Of a stretch of DNA of 35,110 nucleotides, positions 16,519-23,420 are shown in pieces. A program made the translations under genes and the position numbers. Numbering within the stretch: position 1 is the first letter of the stretch; each line of letters begins with the position of its first letter. The stretch is from the NCBI GenBank assembly GCA_964495595.1, contig CAZBWH010000032.1, positions 1 to 35,110 of the forward strand, given 5' to 3'. The notes below the pieces were generated by a model. It saw nothing but the letters and a program-made list of their open reading frames with translations. It made no database searches and was not told where the DNA came from. This DNA comes from CALMFQ01 sp964495595. GTDB lineage: Bacteria > Pseudomonadota > Gammaproteobacteria > Burkholderiales > SCOH01.

Positions 16519-19197
16519 ATGGGCGTACATTATCTGGATCGGATGTTTTCTCCCCGCTCGGTTGCGGTCTATGGGGCCAGCGATACGATTGGGTCGGTGG
16601 GGTATTGTGTTTTCCAGAATCTGCTGTCAGGCAGCTATGGCGGGGAGGTCGTGCCGGTCAATGTCCGGCATCGCAAGGTGGCCGATCTGCCTGCCGTGCC
16701 TTCTGCTGTCAGTGTTGGCCATCCGCTGGATCTGGCGGTCATCGCCACATCCAGCCGTAGCCTGCTGGATGTGGTGCGTGACTGCGGCAAGGCCGATATC
16801 CGCAATGCAGTGATCGTTTCGCAGGGTTTGGCGACCGCAACCGAGCGGCAGGCGGGATTGCTGCAAGAGGTGGCGACACTGGCACGCAAGCTGAATGTGC
16901 GTTTGCTGGGGCCGAATCTGTTTGGCCTGATGCGGCCGCGCATCGGGCTGAATGTATCAACCTTTGATGCCAATATACTGCCGGGCAATCTGGCGCTGGT
17001 GTCACAATCCACCGCGCTGGCCAGTACGATCCTGGACTGGGCGCATACCAATCAGGTTGGGTTTTCCAGTGTGGTGTCGCTGGGGGCTTCGACCGATATT
17101 GATGTGGGTGAGGTGCTGGATTACCTGGTCAACGACAATCAGACGCGTGCCATCTTGCTGTACCTCGAGGGGGTGCGGGATGCGCGCAGTTTCATGAGCG
17201 CTCTGCGGGCGGCATCGAGGGCCAAGCCGGTGATCGCCATCAAGGCGGGGCGTTCGGGAGCTACCAATGTGGCGGCGCGCACCCATAGTGGCGCCATGGT
17301 CGGGAGCGACGATGCCTTCGAGGCCGCGCTCAGGCGGGCTGGCGCGGTCAGGGTGCATTCGGTGGTGGAGCTGTTTGCTGCCGCCCGGGTGCTGACTTCC
17401 AACTATCGAACTGAAGGCAAGCGGCTGGCGATTGTTACCAATGGTGCCGGGCCGGGGGTGATCGCCGCCGACCGGGCGGTGGATTTGCATGTCAGCATTG
17501 CGCATCTGGATGCGGCTACGATCACCCGGTTGGATCGCCAGTTGCCTGCCAACTGGTCGCATGCCAATCCGGTCGACATTATTGGCGATGCAGATGCCGA
17601 GCGCTTTGAAGCGGCGGTCGTGGCGGTGCTCGACGATCCGAATGTGGATGGGGTGGTGGTGAACTTTACGCCGCAAATGAACACAGAGCCGATCCGGACG
17701 GCAGAAGCCATCGCAGCGTTGCGCAGCAAATCGACCAAGCCATTGCTGCCGGTCTGGATGGGAGAAGGCAAGGTTTCTGCGGCACGCAAGGTGTTCCAGC
17801 AGGCAAAAATGGCGCACTACCGAACCCCTGAGCATGCGGTCGAGGTGTTTTACGCCATTTCAAGCTACGTTCACAACCAGCAACTGCTGTTGCAGGTGCC
17901 CGGCCCGCGGGCGCATACCGACGAGCCAAAGGTTGAGTCGGCGCGGATGATGATCGAGCATGTGCTGGGGCAGGGCCGAACCGTCTTGACCGAGAGCGAA
18001 GCCAAGTCAGTGCTGGCCGAGTTTGGCATTCCGGTCAATCTGACGCGGTTGGCCCGCTCGGAAGACGAGGCCGTGGTGCTGGCGGGCGAGATGGGGTATC
18101 CCGTGGCGCTGAAAATCGAATCGCATGACATTCTGCACAAGACCGATGTGGGGGGCGTCGTGCTGAATCTGGATTCCGAAGCCGCTGTGCGGCAGGCCTA
18201 TGCCGACATCCGCAGCCGGGTGCGTGAGCAGCGCCCGGACGCCCGGATTTCCGGTATTGCCGTTCAACCCATGATCCGGCGTGGCAACGCCCGCGAGCTG
18301 ATGGTTGGGGTGGTGTACGACAAGGTATTCGGCCCGCTGATTTCGTTCGGAACCGGTGGCGTGGCGGTAGAAGTGATTGGTGATCGTTCAGTGTCTCTGC
18401 CGCCGTTGAACGAGTTTCTGGTCAACAATATGATTCGCCGTACCCGCGCAGCCAAGATGCTGGGCGAATTCCGGAACATGCCGCCGGTCAATATGGATGC
18501 CCTGCACAATCTGCTGTTGCGGGTGTCGGAGCTGGTGTGCGAATTGCCGCATGTGCAGGAGATCGACATCAATCCGGTGCTGGTCGACGACCAGGGTGTG
18601 CTGGCTGTCGACGCACGGATGATCGTTCGCCCCTGGCGGGCAGGGCGCGACCGCTATTCGCACATGGCGATTTATCCCTATCCGGCGCACCTGGAAAATC
18701 AGGTGATCTGTCGTGATGGCATGTCGATGGTCGTGCGCCCTATCCGCCCTGAGGACGCAGCCATGCACCGGGAGTTCTTCAATGGTCTGTCAGATGAAAC
18801 ACGCTACAACAGGATGATGAACGCGTTGCGTGAGCTGTCGCCGGCCATGATGGTACGGTTCACCCAATTGGACTACGCCCGCGAAATGGCGCTGATTGGC
18901 GTCATTGAGGAAAACGGTGGCGACGCGATTGTCGGCGTATCCCGTTTCGTGAGCAATCCGGATGGCGATTCCTGTGAATTCGCCCTGGTGGTGCGGGATG
19001 ATCAGCAAGGCAAGGGCCTGGGCCGGATCCTGATGGAGCAGCTGTTTGATGCTGCGAGGGAAAAAGGGCTGAAAATCATGGAGGGAGAAATCTTTGCCAA
19101 CAACACCAACATGCTCAGGTTGATGGACAAACTGGGCTTTGCGGTATCGCCTCACACCGAAGACCCGGGGTTGCGGATGGCGATCAAGACGCTCTGA
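16519..19197 (+). CDS. ADP-forming acyl-CoA synthetase / GNAT acetyltransferase fusion (Pat/YfiQ-like)
   Basis: An 892-aa fusion. The order is: CoA-binding Rossmann domain (about 5-135, starting RMFSPRSVAVYGASDTIGSV); succinyl-CoA-ligase-like domains (about 150-460) with the phospho-His loop RTHSGAMVGSDDAF, H256; ATP-grasp domain (about 475-695, with ALKIESHDILHKTDVGGVVL); and a GNAT domain (about 730-890) with acetyl-CoA loop RDDQQGKGLGRIL and the candidate catalytic Glu in CEFALVV. In Salmonella and E. coli such proteins (Pat, YfiQ/PatZ) acetylate lysines of enzymes such as acetyl-CoA synthetase. Here the synthetase half also looks intact, so a true ligase is possible. The start is supported by CAGGAG eight bases upstream. 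Its stop overlaps the convergent gene by 14 bp. Confidence 0.9.
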   Translation: MGVHYLDRMFSPRSVAVYGASDTIGSVGYCVFQNLLSGSYGGEVVPVNVRHRKVADLPAVPSAVSVGHPLDLAVIATSSRSLLDVVRDCGKADIRNAVIVSQGLATATERQAGLLQEVATLARKLNVRLLGPNLFGLMRPRIGLNVSTFDANILPGNLALVSQSTALASTILDWAHTNQVGFSSVVSLGASTDIDVGEVLDYLVNDNQTRAILLYLEGVRDARSFMSALRAASRAKPVIAIKAGRSGATNVAARTHSGAMVGSDDAFEAALRRAGAVRVHSVVELFAAARVLTSNYRTEGKRLAIVTNGAGPGVIAADRAVDLHVSIAHLDAATITRLDRQLPANWSHANPVDIIGDADAERFEAAVVAVLDDPNVDGVVVNFTPQMNTEPIRTAEAIAALRSKSTKPLLPVWMGEGKVSAARKVFQQAKMAHYRTPEHAVEVFYAISSYVHNQQLLLQVPGPRAHTDEPKVESARMMIEHVLGQGRTVLTESEAKSVLAEFGIPVNLTRLARSEDEAVVLAGEMGYPVALKIESHDILHKTDVGGVVLNLDSEAAVRQAYADIRSRVREQRPDARISGIAVQPMIRRGNARELMVGVVYDKVFGPLISFGTGGVAVEVIGDRSVSLPPLNEFLVNNMIRRTRAAKMLGEFRNMPPVNMDALHNLLLRVSELVCELPHVQEIDINPVLVDDQGVLAVDARMIVRPWRAGRDRYSHMAIYPYPAHLENQVICRDGMSMVVRPIRPEDAAMHREFFNGLSDETRYNRMMNALRELSPAMMVRFTQLDYAREMALIGVIEENGGDAIVGVSRFVSNPDGDSCEFALVVRDDQQGKGLGRILMEQLFDAAREKGLKIMEGEIFANNTNMLRLMDKLGFAVSPHTEDPGLRMAIKTL

Positions 19198-22018
19198 TCG
19201 CTGGCAGCGACAGCAATTGTTCGAATTCGTCAGCGGGGACGGCACGTGAACGCAGAAATCCCTGAAATTCATCGCACTGGTTGTCGGTCAGGAATGCCAG
19301 TTGCTGCGCCGTTTCAACTCCTTCGGCCACCGCTCGCATGTTTAGGTTTTTGGCCATCAGGATAATGGTGCGCACCAGGCTTTCATCGCCTTTGCCCTGA
19401 TGCAGGTCGCGGATGAACGATTGGTCAATCTTGAGGGTATCGAACGGGAATCGCTTCAGGTAACTCAGGCTGGAATAGCCAGTGCCGAAGTCGTCCAGCG
19501 ACAGGCGGACACCCATCTCCTTCAAGGCTCGCATCGATTCGGTTGCCAGCTCAGGCTGTTCCATCAGCATGCCCTCGGTCAGTTCCAGCTCAAGCAATCC
19601 GGGTGGCAGCCCGCTGGCCTGCAAGGCCCTTGCAACCGTTTGCGGCAAGTCGGGCTGGCGGAATTGAACCGCAGAGACGTTGACGCTGACCACCAGGTTC
19701 TGCAGCCCGCGTGCCAGCCATTCCCTTGCCTGCCGGCAAGCTGTGTTCAGCACCCAATCACCCAGCTCGATGATCAGTCCACTTTCTTCTGCTGCGGGGA
19801 TGAAGCGGGCTGGCGAGATGGTCCCCTGTTCCGGATCGATCCAGCGCAACAGGGCTTCCGCGCCGACAATCTGCTGGCTGTCCACTGCCACCTTCGGTTG
19901 GTAATAAAGCCGCAGGTGGCCGGCCTCCATCGCCCGGCGCAACCGGTTTTCAAGCAGCAGCCGCTCTGAGAGCTGGGCATTCATGGATTCGGCAAAAAAC
20001 TGGTAGTGATTGCGGCCGTTCTGTTTGGCGTGGTACATCGCCGTATCGGCATTGCGCACCAAGGTGTCGATATCGTTGCCGTCATGTGGGAATACGGCAA
20101 TACCAATGCTGGCGGTGACACTGAACTCGTGCGCCTCAAGCTGATACGGGCGGGTCAGTTCGCGCATCAGGCGTCCTGCCAACTGATCCAGCTCTTCGAT
20201 TGAGCCGCTTTGCGGCAGCAGGATCACGAATTCATCCCCCCCTTGCCGGCTGACGGTATCGCTGTCCCGCAGGCTCGTTTTCAGTCGGCCCGCAACCGCC
20301 TGCAACAACATGTCGCCTATGTGATGACCCAGTGTGTCGTTGATCTGCTTGAAACGATCCAGATCGATGAACATCAGCGCAAACGGATTGCCGCCGCGCC
20401 GGCTATGCGCCATGGTCTGCGACAGTCGATCCATCAGCAGCACCCGATTGGGCAGGTCAGTCAGAAAATCATGCTCGGCAAGGTGGCGGATGTGGTCTTC
20501 TGTTTGTTTACGTTCGGTAATGTCGGAAAAGGTAATGATGTAGTTTTCCAGCTTGCCGCATTCCTGGGCAGTGCTGATGGTGACCCATACCGGATACAGT
20601 TCGCCGTTCTTGCGCCGCCCCAGGATTTCCCCTTGCCAGAAGCCTTCCGTGCTTACGGTTGCCAGAAGCTCATTGTAAAACGACTCATTGTAGTGATCAC
20701 TGAGCAGGAATTGCGGCTTGTGCCCGATGGTTTCTTCCGGCGGGTAACCGGTGATTTCCTCGTAGGCCGGGTTGGCTGTCAGGATGATCCGCTCCGGATC
20801 GGTAACAATAATGCCTTCATGGCTTGCCGCATACACCTTGGCCGAGAGCTTCAGCGCGGCTTCCGTCTTCTTGCGGGCACTGATGTCGCGGCCGATCCCC
20901 CACACGGTTTCCGGTTTGCCATCTGGCCCTCGCAGCAGGATCGCCTTAATGCTGACCGGGCAGCGGGAGCCGTCTTTACGAACCATGCTCGATTCAAATT
21001 CATCCGAATAGCCCCGCTGGAAAATGTCTACCTGCAGCCGGTCTAGCTCGGCCTGACTATGGCTGCCTGCAGCAACGTCCAGATAGCCCCGTTGGCGTAC
21101 TTCATCCAGCGTGTAACCCAGCATGTGCAGATATGCCGGGTTGGCATCAACGTGATCGAGCGCAGGGTTAAAGATGGCAATGAAATCCTTGCTGGATTCG
21201 AACAACGAACGATAACGCTGCTCCGAGCGCCGCAATGCAGCCTGGCTTTCCAGCCGTTGTTGCTCGGCACTTGCCAGCGCAGCGGTCATGCGGTTGAAGC
21301 TGCTGGCCAGCTGCGCAATCTCGTCGTTACCACCGACACTGACTGGCGGTTGGGGAATCCCGTCCGCCAGCTGGCCGGCAGCCTGGGCCAGCGTTGCCAG
21401 CCGGGTGCCAATCCGCCGGCGCAGTTGCCAGGCCAGCAGGGCGCCCATCGAAATCAACAAGATGGCCAGCACTGTCGCACGCAGCGCGGCCCCCCGCCGA
21501 ACCCGCTGTTCAATGTCGCGGACATCGAACTGCAGCCAGAGCACCCCCCGCCGATACTGTGAAGTAAGCGCGGCAGGCATGGCCATTGCCAGGTAGACCG
21601 AGATTTGCTGGCCCGAGCCAGACCGGGCGACCACAGGGCGCTGTTGCTGCAGCGCCATGCTTGCCTGGTCAGCCTGGAAGCCGCTGATTCCGCTACCCGT
21701 TTTGCCGTGCAGGCCTGCCTCCTGTGCGAGTTCGATGCGCCACTCCGGATTCAGGAGGACGGCAACCTGCAGCCGGCGCTGCCGGCTGAGCGCGGCCAAT
21801 TCACGATGCAATGCGCTTTGGCCAAGAAGCTGATTCGCTTCAAGCCCAGCTGTGACTTCGCCTGCCTTGTCCTGTAGCAGGAGCGAGATTTCCTCATTGA
21901 TCTGTTCTTCTGCCGCATGCAGGCTCCAGAGCATGAAGATGCTGGCCAGCAACAGACCGACACCGAGGAGGGCCGCAGGCAGGCTGATTCGCAGCGGAAA
22001 TTCGTGGCTGAAAGACAT
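19184..22018 (-). CDS. membrane PAS-PAS-GGDEF-EAL cyclic-di-GMP protein
   Basis: A 944-aa signalling protein. TM1 (about 10-30) and TM2 (about 178-197) flank a periplasmic sensor region. Then come HAMP (about 198-248), two PAS domains (about 260-385 and 390-508, with FESSKDFIAIFNP and SHEGIIVTDPERIILTANPAYEE), GGDEF and EAL. GGDEF at 593-597 is intact and preceded by an RxxD inhibitory-site motif (RDSDTVSRQ). The EAL part has E721 in GAEALLRW, VNVSAVQF, LELTEGMLME, LDDFGTGYSSL and LKIDQSFI, so the metal and catalytic residues for cyclic-di-GMP hydrolysis are present. Both activities are possible on sequence alone. It stands alone and is convergent with the acyl-CoA synthetase/GNAT gene. Confidence 0.95.
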   Translation of the reverse strand: MSFSHEFPLRISLPAALLGVGLLLASIFMLWSLHAAEEQINEEISLLLQDKAGEVTAGLEANQLLGQSALHRELAALSRQRRLQVAVLLNPEWRIELAQEAGLHGKTGSGISGFQADQASMALQQQRPVVARSGSGQQISVYLAMAMPAALTSQYRRGVLWLQFDVRDIEQRVRRGAALRATVLAILLISMGALLAWQLRRRIGTRLATLAQAAGQLADGIPQPPVSVGGNDEIAQLASSFNRMTAALASAEQQRLESQAALRRSEQRYRSLFESSKDFIAIFNPALDHVDANPAYLHMLGYTLDEVRQRGYLDVAAGSHSQAELDRLQVDIFQRGYSDEFESSMVRKDGSRCPVSIKAILLRGPDGKPETVWGIGRDISARKKTEAALKLSAKVYAASHEGIIVTDPERIILTANPAYEEITGYPPEETIGHKPQFLLSDHYNESFYNELLATVSTEGFWQGEILGRRKNGELYPVWVTISTAQECGKLENYIITFSDITERKQTEDHIRHLAEHDFLTDLPNRVLLMDRLSQTMAHSRRGGNPFALMFIDLDRFKQINDTLGHHIGDMLLQAVAGRLKTSLRDSDTVSRQGGDEFVILLPQSGSIEELDQLAGRLMRELTRPYQLEAHEFSVTASIGIAVFPHDGNDIDTLVRNADTAMYHAKQNGRNHYQFFAESMNAQLSERLLLENRLRRAMEAGHLRLYYQPKVAVDSQQIVGAEALLRWIDPEQGTISPARFIPAAEESGLIIELGDWVLNTACRQAREWLARGLQNLVVSVNVSAVQFRQPDLPQTVARALQASGLPPGLLELELTEGMLMEQPELATESMRALKEMGVRLSLDDFGTGYSSLSYLKRFPFDTLKIDQSFIRDLHQGKGDESLVRTIILMAKNLNMRAVAEGVETAQQLAFLTDNQCDEFQGFLRSRAVPADEFEQLLSLPAIRAS

Positions 22019-22180
22019 AAGGCGGTGAGAGGGGCGTTAACCAGGAGATTTCAGTTTATTCCGTGGCCAGCCAAAGAAAAGTGCTGTTTTTTTGACAAAA
22101 GGCATTGCGCGCCAATCCGGCCGCGCTAGACTTGAATCAAGGAGAAATTACCCATCGTACGTTTCATGAAGGAGGGCTAG

Positions 22181-22381
22181 ATGACTCAAGACAATCAGCA
22201 AACCGCACCAGACGAAGCCACTGTCTTGGTTGCCCAGGAAGAAGCGGGTCGTGATACCGACCGACGTTCACCGGTGGCAGATGAGGATCGGCAGTTCTTG
22301 CTGGCCAATCTTCTGCTCAATGGCAACGAACAGCGCAGCGGCTTCGGCCGGCGCAAGGAAGACGTCGAAAAGTGGCATTGA
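22181..22381 (+). CDS. 66-aa orphan protein
   Basis: A very hydrophilic, acidic small protein (TQDNQQTAPDEATVLVAQEE, then a charged stretch with DRRSPVADEDRQFLLANLLL and a C-terminus RRKEDVEKWH). I do not recognise it. It is probably real: a near-ideal ribosome site GAAGGAGG stands before the ATG, and a 10-bp-stem terminator follows the stop by 22 bases, giving a complete single-gene unit. No signal peptide, membrane helix or Cys is seen. It is divergent from the GGDEF/EAL gene with a 162-bp gap in which I find no convincing promoter: TTGACA at 22092-22097 has no -10 at proper spacing. Confidence 0.65.
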   Translation: MTQDNQQTAPDEATVLVAQEEAGRDTDRRSPVADEDRQFLLANLLLNGNEQRSGFGRRKEDVEKWH

Positions 22382-22403
22382 CCGTGCATTGATTGGATTT
22401 TCG

Positions 22404-22439
22404 ACCGCCGCCCCGTTGTTGGGCGGCGGTTTTGTTTTG
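22404..22439 (+). terminator. rho-independent terminator after the 66-aa gene
   Basis: A perfect 10-bp stem (ACCGCCGCCC at 22404-22413, GGGCGGCGGT at 22421-22430) has a 7-base loop and is followed by TTTGTTTT. It isolates the small gene from the regulator downstream. Confidence 0.9.
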
Positions 22440-22442
22440 CCT

Positions 22443-22462
22443 GACCGGAAGTGTTTCCGGTC
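22443..22462. promoter_or_regulatory. 20-bp inverted repeat upstream of the Crp/Fnr-type regulator
   Basis: GACCGGAA-GTGT-TTCCGGTC has perfect 8-bp arms with a 4-bp spacer. This spacing is like Crp/Fnr sites, but the half-site is not TTGAT. Its centre (22452.5) is about 60 bp before the predicted transcription start near 22513. It could be an operator. As RNA it would be a hairpin without a T run. Confidence 0.4.
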
Positions 22463-22477
22463 GCCTGCTCTCAGACC

Positions 22478-22506
22478 TCAACAACCATGGCGCAACGCGG
22501 TAAAAT
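22478..22506 (+). promoter_or_regulatory. candidate sigma-70 promoter of the Crp/Fnr-type regulator
   Basis: TCAACA (22478-22483, 4 of 6 to the -35 consensus), a 17-bp spacer and TAAAAT (22501-22506, 5 of 6 to the -10 consensus) predict a start near 22513. That is exactly where the tetranucleotide tract begins. Confidence 0.45.
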
Positions 22507-22511
22507 TGCTC

Positions 22512-22542
22512 CCCGCCCGCCCGCCCGCCCGCCCGCCCGCCC
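22512..22542 (+). repeat. (CCCG)7.75 tetranucleotide tandem repeat
   Basis: Seven perfect copies of CCCG plus CCC run uninterrupted over 31 bp. They end 31 bp before the TTG start of the regulator, inside its presumed 5' leader. If translation began at the in-frame ATG 22487, the tract would encode alternating Pro/Ala/Arg residues, and any copy-number change not a multiple of three would shift the frame. Confidence 0.95.
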
Positions 22543-22573
22543 AAGCCGGGGCTCTCAATCAAGGACTAACGTT

Positions 22574-23260
22574 TTGGCTCAGCACAAACTCGATATTCGT
22601 GGCGTCTTGTCGAATCTGCCATTGTTTCGCAACCTCGACAGCGAGGAGGTCGACCGGGTGCTGCTTCCTGCGGTACGGGAATTGCGGGCGGAGCGGGGAG
22701 ATACCCTGTTTCAAAAAGGTGACCCGATGCCAGGGGTGTATGTGATCGTATATGGCCAGGTGAAACTGGCCTTTCCTTCGGTCAGCGGCTCGGAAAAAGT
22801 CTTGCAGATCTTCGGCGCCGGGGAGAGCTTTGGCGAAGCCGTCATGTTTCTGGAGCGGCCGGCCCCCGTATATGCCCAAACCCTGATCGACAGCCTGATT
22901 CTGGTCATCTCCAAACAGGCAATCTTTGATGCTATCGAGCGCGATCCAACGTTTGCCCGCCGGATGCTGGCCGGGCTGGCAATGCGGTTGCACGCTCTGG
23001 TTCAGGACGTGGAATCTTACAGCCTGCGTTCTGCTGCACAACGGGTGATCGGCTACCTGCTCCAGTCTGCACCTGAAGTCGAAGAGGGGCAGCTGGAAGT
23101 CACCTTGCCCGCCAGCAAGCACGTGATCGCTTCACGACTGAACCTGACCCCTGAAACCCTGTCGCGCATTTTCAGCCAGTTGAGCCAGGAAGGGCTGATT
23201 ACTGTCAGTGGACGGGATGTCACCATTCACGACGTACCACGTCTGAGCAGCTACGAATAA
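22574..23260 (+). CDS. Crp/Fnr-family transcriptional regulator, DNR-like
   Basis: A 228-aa regulator. The N-terminal cyclic-nucleotide-binding fold (about 15-130) has GVYVIVYGQVKLAF, GSEKVLQIFGAGESFGEAVMF and a dimer helix. The C-terminal winged helix (about 150-225) has ASRLNLTPETLSRIFSQL. The recognition helix has E194, S197 and R198, the E-xx-SR set that in FNR reads TTGAT half-sites. There is no Cys at all, so it cannot hold an FNR-type Fe-S cluster; overall it resembles NO-responsive DNR proteins. The start is TTG 22574, with AAGGA eight bases upstream; the in-frame ATG 22487 lacks a ribosome site and would translate through the repeat. The neighbours suggest control of nitrate/NO genes, including the two TTGAT-type boxes downstream. 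Confidence 0.85.
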   Translation: MAQHKLDIRGVLSNLPLFRNLDSEEVDRVLLPAVRELRAERGDTLFQKGDPMPGVYVIVYGQVKLAFPSVSGSEKVLQIFGAGESFGEAVMFLERPAPVYAQTLIDSLILVISKQAIFDAIERDPTFARRMLAGLAMRLHALVQDVESYSLRSAAQRVIGYLLQSAPEVEEGQLEVTLPASKHVIASRLNLTPETLSRIFSQLSQEGLITVSGRDVTIHDVPRLSSYE

Positions 23261-23347
23261 ATTCCGGCGCCTGCTGGTTTTGCGCTGCGGCAGGCTGTTA
23301 CGGCCTCAGTGGTGCTGCGCATTCCGCCCCTTGGTGGGTTACGCTAT

Positions 23348-23361
23348 TTGATCTGGATCAA
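23348..23361 (+). promoter_or_regulatory. perfect FNR/DNR box upstream of the nitronate monooxygenase-like gene
   Basis: TTGAT-CTGG-ATCAA matches the full FNR/ANR/DNR consensus. Placing the start 41.5 bp from its centre gives 23396, with a weak -10 CATTGT at 23384-23389 and a leader of about 25 bases. This is class II activator geometry. Confidence 0.85.
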
Positions 23362-23364
23362 TGC

Positions 23365-23384
23365 GCCAGCGCATATGCGCTGGC
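23365..23384. repeat. 20-bp perfect palindrome between FNR box and -10
   Basis: GCCAGCGCAT followed by its exact reverse complement, with no spacer. It begins three bases after the FNR box and ends at the first base of the predicted -10. It covers about -31 to -12, where a bound protein would block polymerase. Confidence 0.9.
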
Positions 23385-23420
23385 ATTGTGTGAACAGATG
23401 TTCACTTTGTTGGGGGTGTA

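Noticed and set aside
22092..22132. TTGACA and TAGACT as a promoter for the 66-aa gene
   Set aside because: The hexamers are 29 bp apart, well outside the 16-19 bp range.
22451..22573. N-terminal extension of the Crp/Fnr regulator encoded by the tetranucleotide tract
   Set aside because: The upstream ATG has no ribosome site, the Pro/Ala/Arg segment is low-complexity, and family alignment begins after the TTG. Kept only as an alternative in the findings.
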